A DNA stretch of 64,000 nt from Poriferisodalis sp965204125. GTDB lineage: Bacteria > Actinomycetota > Acidimicrobiia > Acidimicrobiales > Poriferisodalaceae. The stretch spans positions 1,302,001-1,366,000 of the forward strand of contig NZ_OZ241968.1 in NCBI RefSeq assembly GCF_965204125.1, written 5' to 3'. This document shows, one piece after another, positions 15,561 to 23,341 of this stretch. The notes under the pieces are model-generated. The model had not been told where the DNA came from, ran no database searches, and saw only the letters and a list, made by a program, of their open reading frames with translations. Within the stretch, counting starts at the first letter, position 1, and each line of letters opens with the position of its first letter. The translations under genes and the position numbers were made by a program.

Positions 15561-17588
15561 TCAAGCGGGCAATGGGTACCGCTGCTTGACGATGGTGAAC
15601 TTGAGCTTGTTGTTGGGCGACAGCGACGGGAACGCACTGATCTTGAGCTGGTAGTCGGCTGGCTGTATCTGCAGCTCGAAGTGATGCGCAATCATCAGCA
15701 GATTCAGCGTGAGCTGCAGGTCAACCATGTTCGAACCGAGGCAGCCATGTGTGCCCAAGCCGAACGGAGCGTAACCAGGTGTCCGATGTTCGGCTCGTGC
15801 GGGCAGATAGCGATCGATGTCGAATCGGTAGGGGTCGGGAAACAGGTCGTCCATGTAATGGCAGGCCGTTGTAGCAATGAGGATCTTGGACCCAACTGGC
15901 AACTCGAAGTCCTCGACGACACATGAATTCATCACAGTTCGCATCGACATCGGTATCGTCGGATACAGCCTCAATACCTCCATGATGAAACGCCGGGTCA
16001 CGTCGATCGAGGACGATTTAAAGGCTTCCGGTGACGGATCGCCATCTCCGAAGAGTTCATCAGCTTCGGCGCGAATCTGTTCATGCAAGTCAGGCTGACT
16101 CAGCATGGCGTACATCAAGAAGCCCAACTCATCGCCGGCGTACATGCTTGCGAGCACGACTGCCGAAAACATGAAACGAAGGTTTGATTCGGGTACGAAC
16201 GTGGGATCGCTTCGATGCAGACTCAGAATGTCATCTGCTTGATCCCGCGGACAGCCGAGTCGTTGGGCCGCAGTATGGGATTGCACAATTCGATCGAACA
16301 GCAGCTCAACAGCCCGCGTCTTGCGCTTCATGCCGGGCGTGTGGAGCATGAACGGCGGCATCACTTTGATCACTTGCGTCTTGAGTGCACGTGATTTGTA
16401 ACTGATGATATCGTCCATGACATCGGCGGCTTCAACACCGATAAGTGTTGGTGTTATGGATGCGTTGGCGAGCTGCCGGCACATGGAAACGCCAGCATGC
16501 GTCTCGCCTACCTTCCATGTCGACATGAGCGTACGGACATTCTGGTATGTCTGGTTGATTTGGTTTTCCAGCCGCTCGCGGCCGTAACTTGCCCGCAGAG
16601 CTTTCCGCAGGCGGAAGTGATCCGCTCCGTCGATAGCTGGCAGCAGTCCTTCGGCAAAATATGCTTCTTCCAGGCCTCGGAGATAGTCACTCGACCTGAG
16701 GTACATGCGCCCGTACCGATGTACCCAGCGATTGACGCGGGGACCCACAACACAGATCATCGGGTGCTTTTCGAGCGGCGACTTGAGCTTGAATACCGGT
16801 CCGATTTCCTCAGCGAGCTGTGCAAAGCCGGCAGGCATATTTCCGTCGCGGACATGCTTATTGAGGGCGAGTCGGCGAACGGAGAGCTTGGGAATCGTCT
16901 TCGTGAGCGCGGCGCCCTGGAGTGCGCCAGCCAAGTTTTGCGCCACAGCGTCAGCAATAGCCCGGCCGATGAGATCCATCTGGCAGATCAGCTGAACTCG
17001 TTGCTCTGCTGTTTCGTCAAAATCGAAGATGAAACGCAGGACATCGCAGACATTTGCAAGCGCGATGATGATGATGTCTCTCGGGCCGGGAATGTCGCTT
17101 CCGAAGATCGACTTGTCGACTCGCGCCTTGACATGCTGAACAGTTGCCTTCGCATCCTCGTCGGAGAAGTATTCGCTGTGCCGTCCAGCAAGCGCCAGCG
17201 TCCAGAAATCTCCCTCGTGGTGCTCGAGAATCCCGATCTGAACCAGCCGGTCCAACGTCAGATCGATCATCATCTCGGCGCGCGGCGCGAGCTGCTCGAC
17301 CCAGTACTGAGCGCTGTGCTGTTTCGACTCGCCAGCAATCTGCGAGAGAGCGAGATCCAGAACCGGGTTCCCGGTCGGCGTCTGGTCCAACAGGATGAGG
17401 GATTCCATGTCGGTGTCAATGCGTGTGCCGAGCGACAGCCCAGCCAGCGCTGCGCCGGCCATTGCGCAGCTCAAGTGCCAGCCCGGCACTTGATGGAAAT
17501 AGCCGGTTTCCTCATTGAGCATCAGCAGCATGAGCTCGTCACACAGGGTGAGCACCTGGTCTGTCTCGGCTGCTGCTTGAGTCGCCAT
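15561..17588 (-). CDS. GPP34 (GOLPH3-like) domain - cytochrome P450 fusion
   Basis: From the ATG at 17588 the protein has 675 residues. Residues 8-215 match the GPP34/GOLPH3 family: LTLCDELMLLMLNEETG, GAALAGLSLGTRI and TPTGNPVLDLALS, with a later PGPRDIIIIALANVCDVLRF. Residues 230-675 are a cytochrome P450. It has an I-helix-like AGDELG, the ExxR motif EVLR at about 537-540, and the haem loop FGLGTHGCLG with the Cys ligand at about 616. GPP34 domains bind phosphoinositide headgroups in eukaryotes; bacterial roles are open. P450s hydroxylate lipids, terpenes or steroids. It is divergent from a Rieske oxygenase. GC content looks lower than the flanks, suggesting transfer. Confidence 0.82.
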   Translation of the reverse strand: MATQAAAETDQVLTLCDELMLLMLNEETGYFHQVPGWHLSCAMAGAALAGLSLGTRIDTDMESLILLDQTPTGNPVLDLALSQIAGESKQHSAQYWVEQLAPRAEMMIDLTLDRLVQIGILEHHEGDFWTLALAGRHSEYFSDEDAKATVQHVKARVDKSIFGSDIPGPRDIIIIALANVCDVLRFIFDFDETAEQRVQLICQMDLIGRAIADAVAQNLAGALQGAALTKTIPKLSVRRLALNKHVRDGNMPAGFAQLAEEIGPVFKLKSPLEKHPMICVVGPRVNRWVHRYGRMYLRSSDYLRGLEEAYFAEGLLPAIDGADHFRLRKALRASYGRERLENQINQTYQNVRTLMSTWKVGETHAGVSMCRQLANASITPTLIGVEAADVMDDIISYKSRALKTQVIKVMPPFMLHTPGMKRKTRAVELLFDRIVQSHTAAQRLGCPRDQADDILSLHRSDPTFVPESNLRFMFSAVVLASMYAGDELGFLMYAMLSQPDLHEQIRAEADELFGDGDPSPEAFKSSSIDVTRRFIMEVLRLYPTIPMSMRTVMNSCVVEDFELPVGSKILIATTACHYMDDLFPDPYRFDIDRYLPARAEHRTPGYAPFGLGTHGCLGSNMVDLQLTLNLLMIAHHFELQIQPADYQLKISAFPSLSPNNKLKFTIVKQRYPLPA

Positions 17589-17742
17589 GTAGTTGCCCTT
17601 CACGGCGCTCGACCTTGGCCAGAAGAGAGGCGTCCTCGCCTCAAGCTGGGATCCGGGTGCGGATGCCCAAGTTCGCCACGGTAGGGTACCCGACTGCTTG
17701 GAGCATCCCCGTGCCCGGATGTCGAGTGAGGAGGCCGGATCG
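17589..17742. promoter_or_regulatory. Shared promoter region of the P450 and Rieske genes
   Basis: This 154-bp gap lies between two divergent starts and should contain both promoters. A GAGGAGG ribosome-binding site for the Rieske gene is at its right end. I could not assign -10 and -35 boxes with confidence. Confidence 0.4.
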
Positions 17743-18795
17743 ATGCCTTCCGACATGGCGGAGGTTGCGAACATTTGTTCACTATCTCCATTCCCGGAGG
17801 GTTGGTACTTCATCGGCACCCATCGAAACCTGCAGAAGTCGGAACCGTATTCGGCGATGTGGATGGGTCAGAAGATCGTTGCTTGGTGCAATGACCACGG
17901 CGATGTCTGTGTTGCCGAGGCTGTCTGCCCGCACCTCGGATCAGATCTCAGCGCCGACGCCGGGGCACGGGTGGTCGCCGGGCAGTTGGTCTGCCCATTT
18001 CATGGATTCGAATTCGACGTCACGGGACAGTGCGTTGCCACGCCCTCGGACGATCCGGCACGGTCGACGAAGTTGCGCCTCTTTGAGACCCGGAACATCG
18101 GGGGCTTGATCTTCGCCTGGTGGGGCTTCGGGGGCCGTGAGCCGCAGTGGCAACTGCCCCACGTACCCCCCAACGACGGAGACTGGAGCGACCTCGCGCT
18201 CAGGACGGTCCGTTTCCCAGGCCATCCGCAGGAGACCAGTGAGAACTCCGTCGACATCGCCCATCTGAGCTACATCCATGGCTACGACAACGTGACCAGC
18301 GATGCGCCGGTGTCGATCGAGGGCCCCTGTCTCGAGAGCCGCTTTGGCTTCGCCACCACGCGCAAGATCGCCAAGATCGGGAAGCTCACGCTCGAGGTGT
18401 CGGCCGTTGCGCGCGTGATCGGTCTGGGCTACTCGTATGTTGAGTTCCGGGAGCGCTCGATCGGCATGGATGCGCGGCTGTGGGTGCTGGCGACCCCGAT
18501 CGACGGCACGCTGATCGACCTGACCATCGTCTCGTCGGTGCGTGAGCTGCGGGAACCGAAACGGCCGATTGCCGGCCTGAAGTTCCTGCCGCGGCAGTTG
18601 CGAGCGCCCATCCTGAACAAGTTTGTCGCCGACTTTCAGATTCGGGATGTGAAACAGGACGTGGTCATCTGGAGCCGCAAGCATTATGTGCCGCGTCCAC
18701 GACTCGTTCGTTCAGACGGCGAAGTGATGAAGTATCGAGCCTATTGCGCCCAGTTCTACCCAGAACCGGGTCAGTGCCAGTCGCCGGCTCGGTGA
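17743..18795 (+). CDS. Rieske non-haem iron oxygenase alpha-type subunit (KshA-like)
   Basis: The 350-residue protein has an N-terminal Rieske domain: CPH at residues 62-64 and CPFH at 84-87 supply the [2Fe-2S] ligands. The mononuclear iron site follows as ENSVDIAHLSYIHG, with Asp171, His174 and His179 in the usual spacing. FQIRDVKQDVVIW near the C-terminus supplies the likely carboxylate ligand. This layout resembles 3-ketosteroid 9-alpha-hydroxylase (KshA) and related monooxygenases, which need a separate reductase, none of which is seen here. The ATG at 17743 is chosen for its GAGGAGG site; the frame is open to 17593. It pairs divergently with the P450 fusion, so a shared lipid or steroid substrate is inferred. 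Confidence 0.82.
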   Translation: MPSDMAEVANICSLSPFPEGWYFIGTHRNLQKSEPYSAMWMGQKIVAWCNDHGDVCVAEAVCPHLGSDLSADAGARVVAGQLVCPFHGFEFDVTGQCVATPSDDPARSTKLRLFETRNIGGLIFAWWGFGGREPQWQLPHVPPNDGDWSDLALRTVRFPGHPQETSENSVDIAHLSYIHGYDNVTSDAPVSIEGPCLESRFGFATTRKIAKIGKLTLEVSAVARVIGLGYSYVEFRERSIGMDARLWVLATPIDGTLIDLTIVSSVRELREPKRPIAGLKFLPRQLRAPILNKFVADFQIRDVKQDVVIWSRKHYVPRPRLVRSDGEVMKYRAYCAQFYPEPGQCQSPAR

Positions 18796-18821
18796 GAAGG
18801 ATCCCATCAGAGGAGATGTAG

Positions 18822-19340
18822 ATGACGGGTGAAACAACGACAGCAGAACAGCAGGCCATGGTGCAGGAGTTTCTGGACGGCCTGGTGACGGCGTTCGGCA
18901 TCGAGGCCAAGGCGGTGCCCGTCACAGCAGACGACGACAGCTTCGAGATCAATCTCGAGGGCGAGAACGAGGCACTGGGGCTGCTGATCGGGCCGCGCGG
19001 CCGCCATGTTGTTGCACTCCAGGAGGTCGCGAAGACCATGCTGCAGCGCAGGCTGCCAGGTGTGCGCCGCGCGCGTGTGCGGGTTGACGTGGGGGGCTAC
19101 CGGCAGCGCCGCCGCGAGGCGCTTGAGGCATACGTACGCGAGCTCGCCGGCGCCGTAGTGGAACGCGGAACGGAACGTGGACTCGAGCCGATGAACGCGG
19201 CTGATCGCAAGGTCGTACACGACACGGTCAACGAGATCGACGGTGTCGACACGATCTCGGTGGGCGATGAACCCCGGCGGCGTGTCGTGCTGGTGCCGTC
19301 CAGCCCGAGCGATGCTTCCAACCCGAGCGACGAGGCGTAG
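18822..19340 (+). CDS. khpB: Jag/KhpB KH and R3H domain RNA-binding protein
   Basis: The 172-residue protein starts at an ATG preceded by GAGGAGATG. After a short lead comes MVQEFLDGLVTAFG, then the KH loop ALGLLIGPRGRHVVALQEVA. The R3H part has RREALEAYVREL, PMNAADRKVVHDTVNEIDGV and GDEPRRRVVLVPS. Jag/KhpB is an RNA-binding protein linked to cell elongation. The N-terminal Jag domain normally fused to this part lies 3.3 kb upstream as its own gene. Order relative to yidC and rsmG is conserved, so this is the native locus interrupted by the oxygenase pair. Confidence 0.9.
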   Translation: MTGETTTAEQQAMVQEFLDGLVTAFGIEAKAVPVTADDDSFEINLEGENEALGLLIGPRGRHVVALQEVAKTMLQRRLPGVRRARVRVDVGGYRQRRREALEAYVRELAGAVVERGTERGLEPMNAADRKVVHDTVNEIDGVDTISVGDEPRRRVVLVPSSPSDASNPSDEA

Positions 19341-19353
19341 TCCGTCCGATCGA

Positions 19354-19974
19354 TCAGAAAAGCGGTCTCTTCCGGATCTGTTTCCAGCTTCGGGGGTATG
19401 CCGGATCGACAGCTGTCAGGCACTCCAACTCGGCAAACGTCGGCGCGCCTGCGGTTCGCTGTACGAAACGCATTCCGAGCTGAGCGAGCGCGTCGGGCGG
19501 CCAGCGCGTGTCACCGCATCCGGGCGGCTCGCTGACCACGAGCCTGCCGCCCGCGCGCAACAGGCCGGCACTGCACTCGGCGACCGCGGCTGGCGGCCCG
19601 AACGCCCGGCTCACGACGCCGTCGTAGGCATGGCGATGGTGGCTGAGGTGGGCAAGTTCGGCGGCATCGCCGAGCGCGACCGTGACGCGATCAGCGAGTT
19701 CGAGGTCCTGAACAGCGGTTTCGAGGAAATCAACCCGTCGCTGCGACCTATCCAACAGCACGAATTCGATGCTGGGTTGCTCCAGGGCCATCACAAGTCC
19801 GGGCACTCCCCCGCCGCTCCCGAGATCGCACCAGCGCTGACCGGGCATCGGTCGAGCCGCCGCGTGGTGGGCTCGTGCGTGCTCCACGTGGGCCAGGAGG
19901 TCACCCGGGCCCAGAAAGCCCTGTTGTTGACCGTGCCCGAGCACGGCAACGAGGCGTTCTTCTGCCGCCGCCAT
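19354..19974 (-). CDS. rsmG: 16S rRNA (guanine-N7) methyltransferase RsmG
   Basis: The 206-residue SAM-dependent methyltransferase has the motif CDLGSGGGVPGLVMALEQPS, then FVLLDRSQRRVDFLETAV, matching RsmG/GidB, which methylates G527 of 16S rRNA. It lies between jag and parA as in most actinobacteria but is transcribed in the opposite direction, converging on jag with a 13-bp gap. The upstream side carries the parS site. Confidence 0.88.
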   Translation of the reverse strand: MAAAEERLVAVLGHGQQQGFLGPGDLLAHVEHARAHHAAARPMPGQRWCDLGSGGGVPGLVMALEQPSIEFVLLDRSQRRVDFLETAVQDLELADRVTVALGDAAELAHLSHHRHAYDGVVSRAFGPPAAVAECSAGLLRAGGRLVVSEPPGCGDTRWPPDALAQLGMRFVQRTAGAPTFAELECLTAVDPAYPRSWKQIRKRPLF

Positions 19975-19997
19975 GATGCCGGGAACCGTATCTCACA

Positions 19998-20013
19998 TGT
20001 TTCACGTGAAACA
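19998..20013. promoter_or_regulatory. parS centromere site
   Basis: TGTTTCACGTGAAACA is a perfect 16-bp palindrome equal to the universal bacterial parS consensus, the nucleation site for ParB. It lies between the rsmG start and parA, about 9 kb from oriC, where parS sites normally cluster. Confidence 0.97.
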
Positions 20014-20080
20014 CTGCCGCCCGCGCAGCAGGTTCGCGAGTGGCCTACGCTGACTCTCAGCGTCAATGAACGGAGACTGC

Positions 20081-20962
20081 ATGGGCCGGATCATTGCGGT
20101 GACGAATCAGAAAGGCGGCGTCGGCAAGACGACGACGGCTGTCAATCTGTGTGCGTCGCTCGCCGACTCGGGCCAGAAGACGCTCCTTGTCGACATGGAT
20201 CCACAAGGCAATGCTGCTACTGGCGCCGGCATCGATCCGCGTGCGGTGGGTACCTCGATGTACCAGGTATTGCTCGGCGCAGCCGAGATAGCCGACTGCA
20301 TCCAACCGACTGGCATCGAGAACTTCCACGTGGCACCGGCACGGTTAGAGATGTCTGGCGCGGAGATAGAACTCGTGACTGCCTTCAGCCGCGAGTTGAA
20401 ACTCAGGCACGCTCTCGCCCCGATCACTGACGACTACGACTACATCTTCATCGACTGCCCGCCGTCACTCGGACTCTTGACCGTCAATGCGTTGAGTGCG
20501 GCAGTCGAGATCCTGGTGCCTGTCCAGTGCGAGTACTACGCGCTCGAAGGGCTGGGCCAGCTGCTTCACAACGTGGAGATGGTGCGCCAGGGCCTGAATC
20601 CCGCCCTCGTCATCAGCGCCATCGTCATGGTGATGTATGACGCCAGGACACGGCTCGCGGCAGAGGTGGTCTCTGATGTGCGGCAACACTTTGGTGATCG
20701 GGTGTGCCGGGTCGTGATCCCGCGGACGGTGCGCTTGTCCGAAGCCCCGAGCGTGGGGCAGCCGGTGACGGTGTACGCGCCCAACAGCCGTGGCGCCGTG
20801 GCCTACCGGGAGCTCGCCCGGGAAATTCATGAGCGCGACGGGCAGCCGGGGACAGCCGGTGCCCGCGTGGCTCGTGATCCCGCCTCGAATGAGCACTGGG
20901 AACAGGAGCAGGCAGATCCGGCTGGCATCTCGCCGGTCAGTCGTGAAGGAGCCCCCACATGA
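20081..20962 (+). CDS. parA: Chromosome partitioning ATPase ParA
   Basis: The 293-residue ParA/Soj ATPase has the deviant Walker A KGGVGKTTTAVNLCASLA, the LLVDMDPQGNAATGAG A' motif and Walker B DYIFIDCPPSLGLLTVNAL. It drives segregation of ParB-bound origins by ATP-dependent nucleoid binding. The ATG at 20081 has CGGAGA just upstream and starts MGRIIAVTNQKGG, the typical beginning. An earlier ATG at 20066 lacks a ribosome-binding site. The stop overlaps parB by ATGA. Confidence 0.95.
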   Translation: MGRIIAVTNQKGGVGKTTTAVNLCASLADSGQKTLLVDMDPQGNAATGAGIDPRAVGTSMYQVLLGAAEIADCIQPTGIENFHVAPARLEMSGAEIELVTAFSRELKLRHALAPITDDYDYIFIDCPPSLGLLTVNALSAAVEILVPVQCEYYALEGLGQLLHNVEMVRQGLNPALVISAIVMVMYDARTRLAAEVVSDVRQHFGDRVCRVVIPRTVRLSEAPSVGQPVTVYAPNSRGAVAYRELAREIHERDGQPGTAGARVARDPASNEHWEQEQADPAGISPVSREGAPT

Positions 20963-21861
20963 ACGCTCGACGAGGACTCGGGCGAGGGCTCGGTGCGCTC
21001 ATCCCCACCGGCCAATCGGCCTATCGCGAGGTGCCCGTCTCAGCCGTCGAAGTCAACCCGCTGCAACCCCGGCAGCACTTCGACACCGAAGCACTGGACA
21101 CTCTGGCAGATTCGATTCGCCAGATCGGGGTCTTGCAGCCGATCGTCGTGCGCGAGACGGGCATCGTCGGCCGCTTCGAGATCATCGCTGGCGAACGTCG
21201 CTGGCGAGCGGCGCGCAGCATCGGTCTGGACACCATTCCGGTCGTCGTGCGCGCCGCGGACGACGAGTCCAGCCTCACGCACGCGCTGATCGAGAACGTT
21301 CACCGGGCCGATCTCAATCCCTTGGAAGAGGCGGCCGCGTACCGGCAGCTCATCGATGACTTTGGCGTCACCCACGACGAGCTCGGACGTCGCATGGGCC
21401 GTAGCCGTGCGGCGGTCACCAACTCGCTCAGGCTCTTGTCGTTGCCGGTGAGCGTGCAGCGCTACTTGCTGGACGGAGAACTCTCCGCCGGTCACGCCCG
21501 TGCACTGCTGGGCTGTGATGACCCCGTCGAGCTCGAACTGCTCGCGGAGCGCGCCGTGGATGAAGGCTGGTCAGTACGCACGGTGGAAGAGGAAGTTCGA
21601 TCCTTCGGAGCGCCGTCAGAACGCGAGTCGAAGCCGGATCAGCCAACCGACGGGCCCGCAGCGCCGGCCCCGGCTGCCGAGGATCGTCCGGCAGCGGTGT
21701 TGGAGGTCGAATCAGCGCTGGCGGCCGCCCTCACGACTGCCGTGGAGGTGCAACTCAGCCGCCAAGGGGGTCAGATTGTCATCAGATTCGCCGACATGGA
21801 GGATCTCGGCCGGCTCTACGAGGCGTTGACCGACAACCTTCGGGCAACCCTCGAAGGTTGA
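20959..21861 (+). CDS. parB: Chromosome partitioning protein ParB
   Basis: The 300-residue ParB starts MNARRGLGRGLGALIP, the motif that stimulates ParA ATPase. The CTPase/N-terminal domain has LQPRQHFD, GVLQPIVVRE and the GERRWRAAR box. The HTH is near LGRRMGRSRAAVTNSLRLL, and LSAGHARALLG and the C-terminal dimer domain follow. It binds parS, here only about 950 bp upstream, and spreads. It is coupled to parA. Confidence 0.95.
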   Translation: MNARRGLGRGLGALIPTGQSAYREVPVSAVEVNPLQPRQHFDTEALDTLADSIRQIGVLQPIVVRETGIVGRFEIIAGERRWRAARSIGLDTIPVVVRAADDESSLTHALIENVHRADLNPLEEAAAYRQLIDDFGVTHDELGRRMGRSRAAVTNSLRLLSLPVSVQRYLLDGELSAGHARALLGCDDPVELELLAERAVDEGWSVRTVEEEVRSFGAPSERESKPDQPTDGPAAPAPAAEDRPAAVLEVESALAAALTTAVEVQLSRQGGQIVIRFADMEDLGRLYEALTDNLRATLEG

Positions 21862-21937
21862 GCGGTGTTTGCCGGCGGGCTCAAGCTTTGGATGACAAAG
21901 GCGCTGGTGCCGAGATTTGCAGCCTCAATCTGAACTT

Positions 21938-21960
21938 GTTGTCCACTAGCTGTGGACAAC
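21938..21960. promoter_or_regulatory. Inverted repeat made of two head-to-head DnaA boxes
   Basis: The arms GTTGTCCAC and GTGGACAAC flank a 5-base centre in the gap between the convergent parB and cwlM genes. Each arm contains a TTGTCCAC-type DnaA box; the reverse one is perfect (TTGTCCACA). It could bind DnaA away from oriC. It could equally be a bidirectional hairpin terminator, although no U-tract follows on either side. Confidence 0.6.
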
Positions 21961-21983
21961 ATGGGGAGAAGACTGCGTTGAGC

Positions 21984-22949
21984 TCAGGCGACGGGCTGAT
22001 CAGCGAGCAGATCTCGGGTCGACTGGGCAACGACGTCGGCCACTTCCCGGTTTCGTTCCAGCAGAGCGTCGATGCGTTCGAACCTGCACAGCACGGCGGG
22101 CATCGCACTCTCACGCAGCATCGGCAGCCCCATGCCGTTCGTTTCAATAGAACCGAACATTGGTTCCAGCCCGTCCGCGATGTCGGCGGCGAGCTTCTGG
22201 CCGGCGCGGCTCACGAAGTGACGACCCTGGAAATAGCTGACCGAGGGCGCGGCCGGCTTGACCTCGAAGCCGATATAGACGGCTGCACCGAATCGGTTCA
22301 CCTGCGCAGCTTGTGTTGACCAATCAGGATGGTGAACCGTCAGCACTTCGGCGCCGTCGCGCCCGATCTCGCGCCGCACCGACGCCGTGACCGGTTCGAG
22401 TCCGCCGGCTTCGCCCACGGCGATGCGCCGTCCGATCAGCTGGCCGCCGGCGGACTCCAAGCGCTGCCGTTCGGTGATGTGAGCGACGACCGATGCGTCG
22501 CCGAGCGGCCTCACCAGCTGCTGCAGCGTCTGGAGGGTTCGGCCACCGCAGACGCCGTCGCCGCCCAAGCTCATATTCGTCTGGAAATCGACGAGTGCTG
22601 CAGCGGTCAGCGGGCCCCAGATCCCGTCGATGCGCCCGACCGAAAAACCCAGCGTGCTGAGCATCCGTTGCACCTCTGCGACGTCATCACCCCGCAGAGG
22701 TGGAGTACGCAGGTACAGGAAGCGGTCTCCCAGCCGCTGGCCCGCCTCGATCAGCAGTCCCCATGTCTCGGGTCCGCAGATCCCGTCGACATCGATTGAG
22801 CGCTGGGCCTGGAAGGCCTTGACGGCTTCCGCAGTCGCTGCGTCGAAGATGCCGGTGATCGGGCCGTGCCAGTGTCCAGTAGCGGTCAGCCGATGCTGGA
22901 GGTCTCGAACGTGCGGACCTGCCGCGCCGATGCCGAACGGTCGGATCAG
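21984..22949 (-). CDS. cwlM: CwlM-like protein with two peptidoglycan-binding domains, probable CTG start
   Basis: From a CTG at 22949 the product is 321 residues. It has two PG-binding-1 domains (one from HVRDLQHRLTATGHWHGPIT, the second from DDVAEVQRMLSTLGFSVGRI), then an amidase-3-like part (EVLTVHHPDW, AAVYIGFEV). It has no signal peptide, like mycobacterial CwlM, a cytoplasmic regulator that, when phosphorylated, activates MurA and contacts the MurJ complex. A GTG at 22673 would delete the first domain. No ATG, GTG or TTG is available before it, and the CTG overlaps the trxA stop as CTGA. The location next to trxA, parA and parB matches mycobacteria. Confidence 0.78.
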   Translation of the reverse strand: MIRPFGIGAAGPHVRDLQHRLTATGHWHGPITGIFDAATAEAVKAFQAQRSIDVDGICGPETWGLLIEAGQRLGDRFLYLRTPPLRGDDVAEVQRMLSTLGFSVGRIDGIWGPLTAAALVDFQTNMSLGGDGVCGGRTLQTLQQLVRPLGDASVVAHITERQRLESAGGQLIGRRIAVGEAGGLEPVTASVRREIGRDGAEVLTVHHPDWSTQAAQVNRFGAAVYIGFEVKPAAPSVSYFQGRHFVSRAGQKLAADIADGLEPMFGSIETNGMGLPMLRESAMPAVLCRFERIDALLERNREVADVVAQSTRDLLADQPVA

Positions 22950-23269
22950 AGGAACTCGCCGATCTCAGCCAGCAGGGCGCTCTTGGGCTTGGCGCCGACG
23001 AGACGCTTGGCCGGTTCGCCGTCGCGGAACATGATGAGCGTCGGAATGCTCATCACCTGGAAGCGCATGGCCAGGTCGGGACTCTCGTCGACGTTGACCT
23101 TGGCGATGCGGATGTTGTCGTGCTCCGATGCGATCTCCTCGAGAATGGGGGCGATCATCTTGCACGGTCCGCACCATTCGGCCCAGAAATCCACCAGCAC
23201 AGGGCTGTCAGCACTGCCGACGGTCTCATCGAACGTGCTGTCGTCCAAGGTGGATATACCTTCGGCCAT
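22946..23269 (-). CDS. trxA: Thioredoxin
   Basis: The 107-residue protein has the active site WCGPCK in FWAEWCGPCKMIAPILEEIA and the cis-Pro loop IPTLIMFRDGEPAKRLVGA. It is a cytoplasmic dithiol reductant recycled by the thioredoxin reductase encoded upstream. Its ATG is preceded by a GGAG-type site. Its TGA overlaps the proposed CTG start of cwlM. Confidence 0.96.
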   Translation of the reverse strand: MAEGISTLDDSTFDETVGSADSPVLVDFWAEWCGPCKMIAPILEEIASEHDNIRIAKVNVDESPDLAMRFQVMSIPTLIMFRDGEPAKRLVGAKPKSALLAEIGEFL

Positions 23270-23341
23270 CGCTGGCTCCTCATCTCGTGGTTGCCGCGAG
23301 GCTACCGCTGCGGTCTCGGTCGATGGCGGTTGACGGCGCGA

